Below, in pieces: positions 30,648 to 42,059 of a stretch of DNA of 45,774 bases. Source of the DNA: Lachnospiraceae bacterium UBA2860. GTDB lineage: Bacteria > Bacillota > Clostridia > Lachnospirales > Lachnospiraceae. Location of the stretch: assembly GCA_002350625.1 (NCBI GenBank), contig DEFE01000035.1, forward strand, positions 1 through 45,774, given 5' to 3'. The notes beneath the pieces are model-generated. The model saw only the letters and a program-made list of their open reading frames with translations, was not told the DNA's origin and searched no databases. Every line of letters starts with the position of its first letter. Position 1 is the stretch's first letter. A program made the position numbers and the translations under genes.

Positions 30648-33039
30648 ATTTTTCCCATTTCCATCCGGCTACTTCCGGCAGGTCCACACCATACTGGTGA
30701 ATATACTGTTTATGCTCTACAAGCTTGTCGCTCATTCTCTGATAGAGATAAGCGCCCCTGTTGCCCAGCTTCGGCAGATTCTTGATCGCTTCCTGCACCA
30801 GGTGGAAACGGTCTACCTCGTTTTGGACACGCACATCAAACGGTGTGGTGATCGTGCCTTCTTCTTTATAACCGCGGACATGAACATTGCGGTTATTGTG
30901 ACGGCGATAGATGAGCTCGTGTACGAGTCCCGCATAGCCGTGGAAAGCAAAGATCACCGGTTTATCTTTGGTGAAGAGGATATCGTATTCCGCATCGGTC
31001 AGTCCGTGCGGATGCTCGTTGGATGGCTGCAGCTTAAACAGGTCAACGACATTGATAAAGCGGACCTTCACTTCCGGCAGCTCCTCTCTCAGGATGGTAA
31101 CAGCAGCCAGAGCTTCCAGCGTGGGTGTTTCACCTGCGCAGGCGAATACCACATCGGGCTCCTGCCCCTGGTCATTGCTGGCCCAATCCCAGATGCCGAC
31201 ACCTTGCGTGCAGTGCTTGATCGCCTCCGGCATGGACAGCCACTGAGGTCTGGGATGTTTGCTTGCTACAATTACATTGACGTAATTGCGGCTGCGGATG
31301 CAGTGATCAAAGGTGGAGAGCAGGCAGTTGGCGTCGGGCGGCAGATACAGACGGACGACATCCGCTTTTTTATTGGCGATATGATCCATAAAGCCCGGAT
31401 CCTGATGCGTAAATCCGTTGTGGTCCTGCTGCCATACGGTGGATGCCATGATCAGGTTGAGGGATGCAATCTCTTCGCGCCAGGTAAGCTGGTTGCAGAC
31501 CTTAAGCCATTTCGCATGCTGTGCAGCCATGGAGTCTATGATACGGGCAAATGCCTCATAGGTTGCAAAGAAGCCATGGCGTCCGGTAAGCAGATAGCCT
31601 TCCAGCCAGCCTTCACACATATGCTCGGACAGCATGGAATCCATCACACGTCCATCTGCTGCCAGGTGATCATCCGTATCATAATGATCGGCGTTCCAAT
31701 CGCGGTTTTCAACATCGAAGACAGCGTTCAGACGGTTGGAATTGGTTTCGTCAGGTCCGAATATACGGAAATTCTTTGCTTCTTTATTCAGGACAAAGAT
31801 ATCCCGGACGAATTTGCCGAGCTCAGACATATCCTGGCCGTCTGTCTCCCCGTGTTTAGTCACCGGGAAAGCGTAATCTCTGAAATCCGGAAGTCTCAGA
31901 TCGCGGAGCAGAAGTCCGCCGTTTCCGTGCGGGTTGCAGCCGATCCTGGCGTTCCCCTTCGGGGCGAGCTCTTTCAGCTCCGGGATCAGGCGGCCCTGTT
32001 CATCAAACAGTTCCTCCGGGTGATAGCTCTTAAGCCATTCTGTCAGAATATCCAGATGCTCTTCCTTATCCATCATGATCGGAACCTGGTGGGCCAGGAA
32101 GTTGCCTTCGATTCTCTGCCCGTCCACGACCTTCGGCCCGGTCCAGCCTTTGGGAGTCCGAAGAACGATCATTGGCCAGATCGGACGTGTGGCGTCGTTG
32201 TTTTCTCTGGCATGCTTCTGGATTTCCTTAATCCTTTCGATGACCAGGTCCATGGTTTCCGCCATGCAGCGGTGCATCGGCATGGGATCATCACCTTCCA
32301 CAAAATAGGGTTCCCAGCCGCAGCCATGGAAAAAGTCTACGATTTCCTGGTGGCTCATGCGGGCAAAGAGCGTGGGATTGGCGATTTTATAGCCGTTCAG
32401 ATGCAGAATAGGAAGAACTGCACCATCGGTAACGGGGTTCAGGAATTTATTGCTCTGCCAAGATGTGGCCAGCGGCCCGGTCTCTGCTTCGCCGTCTCCT
32501 ACAGTCACAGCTGCGATCAGATCCGGATTGTCAAAGACAGCGCCGAATGCATGGGCGATGCCATATCCGAGCTCGCCGCCCTCATTGATGGAGCCGGGTG
32601 TTTCCGGTGCACAATGGCTGGGCATGCCGCCCGGGAAGCTGAACTGTTTGAACATCTTTGCCATGCCGGCTTCATCTTCGGAGATGTTTGGATAAAACTC
32701 GCTGTAGGAGCCGTCCAGATAATCATTGGCAATATAGAAGTTGCCGCCGTGACCCGGTCCGGACAGAAGAATCAGATCCAGATCATAACGTTTGATCGCC
32801 CTGTTCAGATGGACAAAAACAAAATTCTGTCCCGGAACAGTGCCCCAGTGTCCGACGATCTTCTTTTTGACCATATCACGGGTAAGGGGCTTCCTGAGAA
32901 GCGGGTTCTCCAGCAGGTAAAGCTGGCCGGCTGAGAGATAGTTTGCGGCACGCCACCAGGCGTTCATCTTGGTGAGAAGTTCTTCTGTAATGGGGCCCTT
33001 CTCTGCACAGGTTGGGTTGGCGCTCAAGTCAGCGGGCAT
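30646..33039 (-). CDS. xfp: Xylulose-5-phosphate/fructose-6-phosphate phosphoketolase
   Basis: A 797-residue protein of normal length for the family. It splits xylulose 5-phosphate (and often fructose 6-phosphate) with phosphate into acetyl phosphate and glyceraldehyde 3-phosphate or erythrose 4-phosphate, using thiamine diphosphate. Recognisable segments are GHWGTVPGQNF, SGPGHGGNFY, the thiamine-diphosphate-binding GDGEAETG and SHQEIVDFFHGCGWEPYFVEG, with GYKIANPT between them. The ATG has AAAGGAGG six bases upstream. It is a single-gene unit with its own promoter and a palindrome at the predicted transcript start, suggesting control by a repressor. No acetate kinase gene is adjacent. Confidence 0.97.
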   Translation of the reverse strand: MPADLSANPTCAEKGPITEELLTKMNAWWRAANYLSAGQLYLLENPLLRKPLTRDMVKKKIVGHWGTVPGQNFVFVHLNRAIKRYDLDLILLSGPGHGGNFYIANDYLDGSYSEFYPNISEDEAGMAKMFKQFSFPGGMPSHCAPETPGSINEGGELGYGIAHAFGAVFDNPDLIAAVTVGDGEAETGPLATSWQSNKFLNPVTDGAVLPILHLNGYKIANPTLFARMSHQEIVDFFHGCGWEPYFVEGDDPMPMHRCMAETMDLVIERIKEIQKHARENNDATRPIWPMIVLRTPKGWTGPKVVDGQRIEGNFLAHQVPIMMDKEEHLDILTEWLKSYHPEELFDEQGRLIPELKELAPKGNARIGCNPHGNGGLLLRDLRLPDFRDYAFPVTKHGETDGQDMSELGKFVRDIFVLNKEAKNFRIFGPDETNSNRLNAVFDVENRDWNADHYDTDDHLAADGRVMDSMLSEHMCEGWLEGYLLTGRHGFFATYEAFARIIDSMAAQHAKWLKVCNQLTWREEIASLNLIMASTVWQQDHNGFTHQDPGFMDHIANKKADVVRLYLPPDANCLLSTFDHCIRSRNYVNVIVASKHPRPQWLSMPEAIKHCTQGVGIWDWASNDQGQEPDVVFACAGETPTLEALAAVTILREELPEVKVRFINVVDLFKLQPSNEHPHGLTDAEYDILFTKDKPVIFAFHGYAGLVHELIYRRHNNRNVHVRGYKEEGTITTPFDVRVQNEVDRFHLVQEAIKNLPKLGNRGAYLYQRMSDKLVEHKQYIHQYGVDLPEVAGWKWEK

Positions 33040-33060
33040 ATAAATCCTCCTTTCGAAAAT

Positions 33061-33078
33061 GGTTAAAATGATTTAACC
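33061..33078. promoter_or_regulatory. Perfect palindrome at the xfp transcript start, probable operator
   Basis: GGTTAAA-ATGA-TTTAACC has seven-base arms and lies two bases downstream of the xfp -10 box, covering the expected start point. A bound repressor would block transcription. The sequence is not a standard CRE, Rex or FNR site; the regulator is unknown. Confidence 0.65.
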
Positions 33079-33080
33079 TT

Positions 33081-33109
33081 ATTATATGTTTATCTCCGGT
33101 CTTTGTCCA
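33081..33109 (-). promoter_or_regulatory. xfp promoter
   Basis: On the minus strand TGGACA (33109-33104) and a perfect TATAAT (33086-33081) are 17 bases apart, a strong sigma-A promoter. Confidence 0.8.
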
Positions 33110-33198
33110 CAGTGTCCTTAGATGACGGCAAGGCGTTGCGGCGCATATTCTCTCGGTTCCATTCAGTCTTCTTCACCGAGTAGCAGATAAAGTTGACG

Positions 33199-33227
33199 TG
33201 GACTCCGGTCTGCCTGACCGTTATAAT
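33199..33227 (+). promoter_or_regulatory. Promoter of the M4 peptidase gene
   Basis: TGGACT (33199-33204) and TATAAT (33222-33227) are 17 bases apart and about 90 bases upstream of the ATG at 33317. Confidence 0.6.
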
Positions 33228-33316
33228 TAGAGATAATTCGCAACAGAAAACAATCATGCCGGGAAAGGGGGCAGCGCAGACAGATTTTCCTGAATAAAGG
33301 AGCTGCGCCAGGAAAG

Positions 33317-36208
33317 ATGAAAAAGAAACTTGCACTGATCTTATGTGCAGCGCTTATGCTGCAGCCGGCAGCCTGCTTCGCAGAGAGCACAACTGTATCG
33401 ACTGAAGAAGCGGTTGCAGAGGAGAGCCTTGTCGAAGAGACTGAAGAAGCAGCAGACGAAGAAAGCGCGGTCGAAGCGCCGGCGCTCCCGGGGCAGCTTA
33501 CGATCGAGGAGATCGACAGAATTAACGACGGCAAAGAGCAGATCTTCATGCACGACGGCAAGGTGACCCTGATCGAAGGCGCCTGCACCGAGGATCCTGT
33601 GAAGAACCAGGAGGACGCCGCGAAAGTGGTTGACGCCATGGTGTCGCTGATGGGCGGAGATGAGAAGACTTCATTTGATCCCTGGGACATTCTCACGGAT
33701 ACCGAGGGCAATCAGTACTATGTCTTCCAGCAGGTCTACAACAGCTATACCGTGCCCGGCGGCGCGGCCAAGGTGATCACGGACGCGGAAGGCAACATGC
33801 TCACTTTCAGCTGCTCCGTGGAGGAGAATCTTCCGGACGAACCGGAGGGAACGTTCACGGCGGAAGAGGCCGCGAAGGCCGTGGAAGCGTACGCGGAGGA
33901 GCATCATCAGACACTCAAGGTGATGACGGAGTGGACGAAGCAGATTATCCTGCCGCGCGTGCTGAAGATCGATCTGACGAGTGATGACGCGACGGCGAGA
34001 TATGTGTGGGCCATCTATACCAACAATCCGCTTGAATCCAAGTATTATTATCAGGAGGCGGCCCTGCCTTACCGGGTGCACTTTGTGACGATGACCGGTG
34101 AGTATCTCTACAGCGTCCCGACGATCGCGCCGGACGACAGCACCGGCGACACAGGCTATGATTCGGAATATATCTTTGAGTTCATGGAGCCTGTGGATTA
34201 TACGGGATACGTGGACATGGCTGACGGAAGCGAGAAGGAGATCACGGTTACGGTGATGCGCGACAGACGCACGGGCATGTATTATCTCGGCAATCTGGAG
34301 CGCAAGATCGTCGTCGGGGACTGCTATTCCTTTGTCTATGAAGGAGAAGTGGTGCTGGAAGCCAGTACGGACAACAGGGAATGGGACCAGGTCGGCCTCC
34401 TGTCTCTTTACAATTACTGCCGCGCGTACGACTACTACAAGGAGATCGGCTGGATCGGCGGCGACAACAAGGGAACGCCGATCATGATTCTCAACAATTA
34501 CTGCGATGACAGGCACATCGGCGTCAACAACGCCTGCTACTGCGGGAAATATTACGGATGGCAGACATTTGCGGCGAGCTCGATCAACGATCTCTCCCAG
34601 TGCATCGACGTCATCGCGCACGAATTCACACACTGTGTGACACACACGGTGACGACCTACAACGCTTATGTCAATGACTACGGCGCCCTCAATGAGGCGA
34701 TGAGCGATGCGCAGGGCATGATCTGCAAGAGAATGTACGCGGAAGCGGAAGGGGAAGAAGCGTCCTGGGAGCTGGGCGACAAGTCTGCCGCCCGCGCCAT
34801 CCGCAGCATGAGCGATCCGCAAAGGTACAACCAGCCCGCATATGTCTGGGATGTCCATTACGTCGCCAATGTGAAGACGCCGACCGAGGTCAATGACGAA
34901 GGCGGCGTGCACACCAATTCCTCCCTTATGAACAGCATCTGCTACCGGCTCATCGAGGAAGGCGGCATGACAAATGAAGAAGGCCGCGCTTTCTGGTTCG
35001 CGGTCGACGCGTCGATGGTGCCGAAGACGGATTATCCCCAGCTCAGTGAGCTCCTCCCCGTCGTTCTGAGGAATGTGGGACTTAGCAAGTATGAAGAGGC
35101 GCTCGCATCCGCGATCGACTTTACACGCATCAGAAATACGGACCTTCCGGAGAGCTTCGGCGAAAACCGGGCGTTTGTCACGCTGACGCTGCCGGATACG
35201 GAAGCGATGACAGACGGCAACTGGTCGCTCGGCATTCAGACGCTGAATGTCGATAAACTGGTCGAGAAGCTCAAGACGTATGGCGCGATGGTCAGTGCGC
35301 AGGACTACAGTTTCCTCCCGCAGATCGTGCAGGATTTCCTGGAAGAAGAAAAGTCAAAAGCAGAAAAGGCAAAGGAAGAGAGAAGCGCTGAGGATGACCC
35401 GGGATTCCTCGTGGGTCTCCTTGAGGTTGTCGGAGAGGTCGCCGAAAATCTCCTTTCGGAGGAAAGTGCGGCTGAGGAAGACGCAGCTTCCGCAGCGCCC
35501 GCTGTTGAGGAAGCGGAGCTTGATGAGCACACCCGGGAAGCCCTGGAGGCATTGACCGAATGGCTGCAGGGTGAGATCGAGGAGGTCTTCGGAAAAGCCT
35601 CCGGCGTCGCCGGCCAGGATGGCCGTACCGTGCAGATGGTCACCGGGACCGGTTATACGGTACCGCTTCTGACCCACCTCCATGTGGTTGAGGGATCAGC
35701 AGCGGCAATTGATCAGATTACGTATGCCGTCATGCTCGGGAACCGCTGGTTTGATCTGGCGCCTGTTGCCGGCATCCTGGAGAAGTCATTCACGGAAGGA
35801 AGAAGCGTAGACCCCGAAACCTTATTAGAGAATGAATTTGTTCAGGACGTGATGAATTACCTTACGGAGAAGGCAAAGGACATAAAGAGCTTAGAGGATA
35901 TCCCTTCGATCTTTACAACCTACATAAGCGGTGACAGCAGCATGGAGCTTCCGGCGGACGGACTTGAGTCGATCGTTCTCCCCGACATGGAAGCGATCGA
36001 TCTCATACCGCCCGCACCGGTGCAGGCCGGACCGAAGTCCAGACCGAAGGAAGATACGGCTGAGAGCGAAGCCGAGGCAGAAAGTACAGCTGAGGCAGAA
36101 AGCACAGCCGAGGCAGAGAGCACAGCCGAGGCAGTAAGCACGGCGGAGCCAGAAAGCACAGCTGAGGCAGAAAGCACGGCGGAAGAGGAAGTGGCGGAAG
36201 CCGCGTGA
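33317..36208 (+). CDS. Secreted M4-family (thermolysin-like) metallopeptidase
   Basis: A 963-residue exported protein with a signal peptide (likely cut after CFA near 22). Residues about 60-270 are an FTP/PepSY-type propeptide. The catalytic region has the zinc motif HEFTH (435-439), the third ligand Glu460 in NEAMSDAQG and the later His532 in VHTNSS, so the protease should be active. The region from about 640 to 900 is not a standard M4 domain; it has a Lys/Glu-rich helix and acidic stretches. The end is an Ala/Glu/Ser/Thr repeat (AESTAE about seven times) with no sortase motif. Family members cut extracellular proteins. A REP-derived terminator follows nine bases after the stop. Confidence 0.9.
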   Translation: MKKKLALILCAALMLQPAACFAESTTVSTEEAVAEESLVEETEEAADEESAVEAPALPGQLTIEEIDRINDGKEQIFMHDGKVTLIEGACTEDPVKNQEDAAKVVDAMVSLMGGDEKTSFDPWDILTDTEGNQYYVFQQVYNSYTVPGGAAKVITDAEGNMLTFSCSVEENLPDEPEGTFTAEEAAKAVEAYAEEHHQTLKVMTEWTKQIILPRVLKIDLTSDDATARYVWAIYTNNPLESKYYYQEAALPYRVHFVTMTGEYLYSVPTIAPDDSTGDTGYDSEYIFEFMEPVDYTGYVDMADGSEKEITVTVMRDRRTGMYYLGNLERKIVVGDCYSFVYEGEVVLEASTDNREWDQVGLLSLYNYCRAYDYYKEIGWIGGDNKGTPIMILNNYCDDRHIGVNNACYCGKYYGWQTFAASSINDLSQCIDVIAHEFTHCVTHTVTTYNAYVNDYGALNEAMSDAQGMICKRMYAEAEGEEASWELGDKSAARAIRSMSDPQRYNQPAYVWDVHYVANVKTPTEVNDEGGVHTNSSLMNSICYRLIEEGGMTNEEGRAFWFAVDASMVPKTDYPQLSELLPVVLRNVGLSKYEEALASAIDFTRIRNTDLPESFGENRAFVTLTLPDTEAMTDGNWSLGIQTLNVDKLVEKLKTYGAMVSAQDYSFLPQIVQDFLEEEKSKAEKAKEERSAEDDPGFLVGLLEVVGEVAENLLSEESAAEEDAASAAPAVEEAELDEHTREALEALTEWLQGEIEEVFGKASGVAGQDGRTVQMVTGTGYTVPLLTHLHVVEGSAAAIDQITYAVMLGNRWFDLAPVAGILEKSFTEGRSVDPETLLENEFVQDVMNYLTEKAKDIKSLEDIPSIFTTYISGDSSMELPADGLESIVLPDMEAIDLIPPAPVQAGPKSRPKEDTAESEAEAESTAEAESTAEAESTAEAVSTAEPESTAEAESTAEEEVAEAA

Positions 36209-36216
36209 GTTTAGCA

Positions 36217-36250
36217 GGTGGACAGGGGACGATTCTCCTGTCCGCCTTTT
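36217..36250 (+). terminator. Terminator built on a REP-type repeat
   Basis: GGTGGACAGGGGA and TCTCCTGTCCGCC form an imperfect stem followed by TTTT, right after the metallopeptidase gene. The core is a variant of the GAACAGGGGACGG repeat. Confidence 0.75.
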
Positions 36251-36284
36251 AAAGCCTCCCTGCCCGATCAGAGAAGGAGCTTGT

Positions 36285-38003
36285 ATGTTCGGCAAAAAGA
36301 AACGGGAAAAGAAGAGAAGAAAATCTCTGTCCAAGTCCATACAAAGACTTGTGCTTTCCGTTGCGGTAATCATCCTTGTGGTCGCTTCCCTTCTGAGCGT
36401 GATCGGCGCCAACAGGCAGTTTTCCAGCATGTTCGCGACGAACAGCAGGCAGGTTGTCAACAGCATGAGAACGGTGCTTGAAATCGTGGGCGGCTTTGAC
36501 GAGTACTCGAAGGATGTCATCGACACCTGGAGGGAGCTGCCGGAGGAAGTGCGGATGAATACCGCGGTGCCGGAGTATCTGTCTCACTTTGTGCGGTTCG
36601 AGGCAAGCCCGTACTACAAAAAGATCGTGAAGCTGCTGAACGACCTGCAGGGCGGCATCACCATGGGCGACATGTACGTCGCCGCGCTGGACGAGAAAAC
36701 GAATACGCTCATCAATCTGATCGACCCTGATAACGACCTGGAAGCCGAGCATTATACAGTGGGCATGTGGGATCAACTGACGGCGGAGCAGGTGGCCCTG
36801 CTGCTGCATCCTGAGGGAGAGGCCGGCATCTTCACGGAGCAGACGGATAGAATCGGCCCCATCATCGTCTACGGCATGCTCATCACGGATGAGGAAGGGT
36901 CTCTTCCCATTCTTGCCATGTACGATTTTCCCATGCTCGCGTCAAGTTTATTCACCTTTGCCTTCGTGACGATCTATGTCATCCTGCTTGGCGCCATCAT
37001 TCTGATCATTATCCTGATCACCAGAAGCCGCATAAAGAAGCGGCTGGTGCGGCCGATCAACACGATCACCTCGGCAGCGGAGCAGTACGTGGAGAGCAAG
37101 CAGAAGAATCCCGACGGCATGACGGGCTGCTTCGGAAACCTGGATATCCACACCGGTGACGAGCTCGAGGAGCTCGGGGACGTCATGGCGCAGATGGAGC
37201 GCGACATCGGCATCTACGAGCAGGATCTGACGCAGGCAGCCACGGAAAAGGCACACATCCAGACGGAGCTCTCCGTAGCTACGGCCATCCAGTCGCATAT
37301 GCTTCCCGATGCGTCGACAGCCTTCCCGGACCGCAAGGACTTTTCCATCTTTGCCACCATGAATCCGGCGCGGGAGGTCGGCGGCGACTTCTATGATTTC
37401 TTCCTCATCGACGAGGACCACCTGGGCATCGTGATCGCCGATGTCTCCGGAAAGGGAATCCCGGCGGCGCTGTTTATGATGTCCTCCATGATCATCATCA
37501 ACAATTTTGCGATGCTCGGCTTCTCGCCGAAGGAGGTCCTTGAGAAGGCCAATGCGAAGATCTGCAGCTCCAATGTCCTCAACATGTTCGTCACGGTCTG
37601 GTTCGGCATCCTCGATCTGAAGACCGGGACGGTGACCGCCGCAAATGCCGGCCACGAATACCCCGCCATTGAAAAGAGGGAAACCGGGTTTGAACTCCTC
37701 AAGGATAAGCACGGCCTCGTGATCGGCGGCATGGAGGGCGTGACGTACAAGGAGTACAGCTTCACGCTGGATAAGGAAGAGAGCATATTCGTATATACGG
37801 ACGGCGTCGCCGAAGCGACGGACGCACAGGATGAGCTGTACGGGACGGACCGGATGCTCGCGGCGCTGAACAGTGCGAAGGGTAAATCAGTCGGTGACAT
37901 CTGCGGAGCCGTCGCGGAGGATATCAACCGCTTCGTGAAGGACGCGCCGCAGTTTGACGACATCACGATGGTATGTATCCGCTATCACGGCCCGTGCGAA
38001 TAA
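36285..38003 (+). CDS. Membrane PP2C/SpoIIE-type serine/threonine phosphatase (RsbU-like)
   Basis: A 572-residue protein with a helix at about 22-42, an external region (about 45-215), a helix at about 220-246, a HAMP-like segment (about 247-315) and a SpoIIE/RsbU-type PP2C domain (about 325-570). Metal-binding motifs are visible: GGDFYD (366-371), DVSGKG (386-391), AGHEYP and TDGVAEATD. It probably dephosphorylates an anti-sigma-antagonist or other phosphoprotein in response to an external signal. The gene next to it encodes cyclic-nucleotide-binding domains, not a kinase or antagonist. The ATG has AAGGAG upstream. Confidence 0.9.
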   Translation: MFGKKKREKKRRKSLSKSIQRLVLSVAVIILVVASLLSVIGANRQFSSMFATNSRQVVNSMRTVLEIVGGFDEYSKDVIDTWRELPEEVRMNTAVPEYLSHFVRFEASPYYKKIVKLLNDLQGGITMGDMYVAALDEKTNTLINLIDPDNDLEAEHYTVGMWDQLTAEQVALLLHPEGEAGIFTEQTDRIGPIIVYGMLITDEEGSLPILAMYDFPMLASSLFTFAFVTIYVILLGAIILIIILITRSRIKKRLVRPINTITSAAEQYVESKQKNPDGMTGCFGNLDIHTGDELEELGDVMAQMERDIGIYEQDLTQAATEKAHIQTELSVATAIQSHMLPDASTAFPDRKDFSIFATMNPAREVGGDFYDFFLIDEDHLGIVIADVSGKGIPAALFMMSSMIIINNFAMLGFSPKEVLEKANAKICSSNVLNMFVTVWFGILDLKTGTVTAANAGHEYPAIEKRETGFELLKDKHGLVIGGMEGVTYKEYSFTLDKEESIFVYTDGVAEATDAQDELYGTDRMLAALNSAKGKSVGDICGAVAEDINRFVKDAPQFDDITMVCIRYHGPCE

Positions 38004-38033
38004 GATTTCTTCGCAAATGGCTCTTGTACATGA

Positions 38034-38062
38034 TTGCTATAGAAAACAGAACGTAGTATACT
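38034..38062 (+). promoter_or_regulatory. Promoter of the cyclic-nucleotide-binding protein gene
   Basis: TTGCTA (38034-38039) and TATACT (38057-38062) are 17 bases apart. The leader of about 90 bases contains AAAGCA-GA-TGCTTT, a short perfect hairpin. Confidence 0.7.
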
Positions 38063-38159
38063 ATATAAGGCTATGTGCACAATGTGCGCAGCGGATAAAG
38101 CACATAAAGCAGATGCTTTGGGATGCACTTGTTTTATTCTTTTGAAAGGGAGCGGACAA

Positions 38160-39065
38160 ATGGCAGAGAGACTGTTTAACAGAGGCGAAGAGATTTTCCA
38201 TCAGGGTGATCATGGCGAGACATTCTATCGGATCATCGACGGTACTGTTGGCATCTATGTGAACTACAGTGAAGGTGAGGAGCACAAACTGACGGAGCTT
38301 ACAAAGGGTCAGTATGTCGGCGAGATGGCTGTCATCGACTCCTATCCGCGCAGCGCGACAGCAGTGGCGCTTGAAGACGGGACGAAGCTCCAGGAGGTCT
38401 CCGAGAACGAACTCAACAATTTCTTCTCCGAATCACCGGATAACATCGTCTCCCTTATGAAATACCTGAGCCTCAGGATCCGCGACCTCACAAAGGATTA
38501 TGAGGATGCCGTGTCGGTAGCGGAGACTCTCAACGTTGCCGGGCGCGACACGGATGAGCTCTTTGATGAAAAGCTTAAGAAATACAAGTACTACGCCAAG
38601 GCAAATCGCGGCAAGATGGCTAAGGCGGAAGAAAGCGCTGAGGCGGCCAGGGAAGAGAAGCGGTCTCACTCCGACGGATATGCAAAGCGGGTCGAGAAGT
38701 ATCCCAAGGGAACCGTCATCTGCAAAGAGGGCGAGACCGTCGAGTGCATGTACGACCTCCATTGGGGCTGCGTCGGCATCTACAAGAATTACGGGACGCC
38801 GGAGCAGGTTCTCCTGACCGAGCTCTATTCAGACAGCTTCTTCGGCGAGATGGGCATGATCTCCGGAGAGCCGCGCAGCGCGACGGCAGTGTCCCTCGAC
38901 GACGAGACAGCCGTGGAAATCATCTATCCGGAAGATTTCCAGGACCTCTTCGAGCAGAACCCGCCGAAAGTGGACATGATCCTGAGACATCTTTCCTCAA
39001 GACTCAGAAAGCTTACACAGCAGTATGAGACGGTCTGCGCTCAGATCTATGACAAGCTGATCTGA
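38160..39065 (+). CDS. Protein with two cyclic-nucleotide-binding domains
   Basis: A 301-residue soluble protein with CNB domains at about 1-115 and 178-290, joined by a charged helical linker (about 118-175). Each has a phosphate-binding cassette: GEMAVIDSYPRSATAVA (54-70) and GEMGMISGEPRSATAVS (229-245), with the Glu and Arg that hold the ribose-phosphate. No DNA-binding or catalytic domain is present, so it is probably a regulatory or scaffold protein. ATG at 38160 has AAGGGAG eight bases upstream; a frame extension back to 38073 runs into the leader and is not used. It follows the PP2C phosphatase by 156 bases but has its own promoter. Confidence 0.88.
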   Translation: MAERLFNRGEEIFHQGDHGETFYRIIDGTVGIYVNYSEGEEHKLTELTKGQYVGEMAVIDSYPRSATAVALEDGTKLQEVSENELNNFFSESPDNIVSLMKYLSLRIRDLTKDYEDAVSVAETLNVAGRDTDELFDEKLKKYKYYAKANRGKMAKAEESAEAAREEKRSHSDGYAKRVEKYPKGTVICKEGETVECMYDLHWGCVGIYKNYGTPEQVLLTELYSDSFFGEMGMISGEPRSATAVSLDDETAVEIIYPEDFQDLFEQNPPKVDMILRHLSSRLRKLTQQYETVCAQIYDKLI

Positions 39066-39082
39066 CAGATATGCTTGATTTG

Positions 39083-39110
39083 AAAATCCGGCCGGAAGGC
39101 CGGATTTTTT
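39083..39110 (+). terminator. Intrinsic terminator after the CNB gene
   Basis: AAAATCCGGCC-GGAA-GGCCGGATTTTTT is a perfect stem with a tetraloop and a T run. The symmetry suggests it also works on the other strand. Confidence 0.92.
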
Positions 39111-39135
39111 GTAAGAGCCGGAAAAACAGCTTTTC

Positions 39136-39151
39136 GAACAGGGGACGGTTC
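39136..39151 (+). repeat. REP-type repeat, half copy
   Basis: GAACAGGGGACGGTTC, identical to one arm of the palindrome at 42060-42106, 22 bases before the GlgX start. Confidence 0.75.
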
Positions 39152-39173
39152 TGCATTCGAAGTGGAGGCAAGC

Positions 39174-41256
<2,083 letters not shown>

Positions 41257-41258
<2 letters not shown>

Positions 41259-41278
41259 ACAGATAATGGTTCTTCGTT
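41257..41278 (+). repeat. Diverged REP-type half copy after glgX
   Basis: GAACAG-ATAAT-GGTTCTTCGTT matches the left arm of the 42060 element except for five bases in the middle. It overlaps the last two bases of the glgX stop codon. Confidence 0.55.
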
Positions 41279-41315
41279 TGGAAATTCACGTTGCACAGGA
41301 AAGGAGATGAAACTG

Positions 41316-41966
41316 ATGAAAAAGCTCAAAACAAACCTGCTGACGGTCCTGTTTATTGTGATGACAGTCCTCTGCACAGCAACAGTTTTCGCAACACCCT
41401 GCACGGTGGGGGCGGCGCCTGACATCAAGAAGATCGATTACGAAGGCAAAGGCCGCATCGATATCGACTTCGCCCAGGCAGTCCAGTATAAGAATGTCAA
41501 GGTGACCGTAAAGGACGCGAACGGCAAAAAGTACAAGGTGAAGATCAACGGCCGCGACAGCGACGACATCAACTTCTCCATCAGCGGCTATAAGGCCGGG
41601 AAAAAGTACAAATTCACCATCAGCGGCATCCGCGTAAAAGGCGAGACGAAATACGGGTCAGTCAAAGGGTCCTTCAAAATTCCAAAGCAGCACTATGGCA
41701 TTACAGTAAAAGAGGTGGAATACGAGAAGGCAGAGAACAAGATAGAGATCGAATTCCTGGAACTCGTCGAGTGGAAATCACCGAAGGTGAAGATTAAGGC
41801 CGGCGGAAAGAACTACGCGCTCGGCGTCAAGGAAAAAGACGCCAATGAGATTACAGTAAAGGTAAAGGAGCTGACGAAAGGCAAAACCTACAGCTACTCC
41901 ATCAGCGGCATCCGGAAAAAGGGAAATACCAAATATGTGACCCTTACGGGGAAGTTTGTGGCCTGA
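41316..41966 (+). CDS. Small secreted protein with two tandem beta repeats
   Basis: A 216-residue protein with a signal peptide (hydrophobic about 8-27). The remainder is two repeats of about 82 residues: the first begins IKKIDYEGKGRIDIDF and the second VKEVEYEKAENKIEIEF, and each ends in (Y/F)xxSGIRxKGxTKYxxxxGxF. The pattern suggests two small immunoglobulin- or fibronectin-like folds. The protein is Lys-rich and lacks a sortase motif. Function unknown; binding to wall or matrix is a guess. ATG at 41316 has AAGGAG nine bases upstream; ATG at 41307 directly touches that site. It may be co-transcribed with glgX, 57 bases upstream. Confidence 0.8.
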   Translation: MKKLKTNLLTVLFIVMTVLCTATVFATPCTVGAAPDIKKIDYEGKGRIDIDFAQAVQYKNVKVTVKDANGKKYKVKINGRDSDDINFSISGYKAGKKYKFTISGIRVKGETKYGSVKGSFKIPKQHYGITVKEVEYEKAENKIEIEFLELVEWKSPKVKIKAGGKNYALGVKEKDANEITVKVKELTKGKTYSYSISGIRKKGNTKYVTLTGKFVA

Positions 41967-42059
41967 CGCAGCCACAGACAGATCAGGCAGCAGACAGAAG
42001 AAGATGAAAATGCGGGATGGCCCGTCAGGCGACACCTAGACGGCACCGGCCCGAAAAGA

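Noticed and set aside
30550..32934. 794-codon open frame on the plus strand opposite phosphoketolase
   Set aside because: It is the antisense shadow of a perfectly conserved phosphoketolase gene and translates to an improbable sequence without domains.
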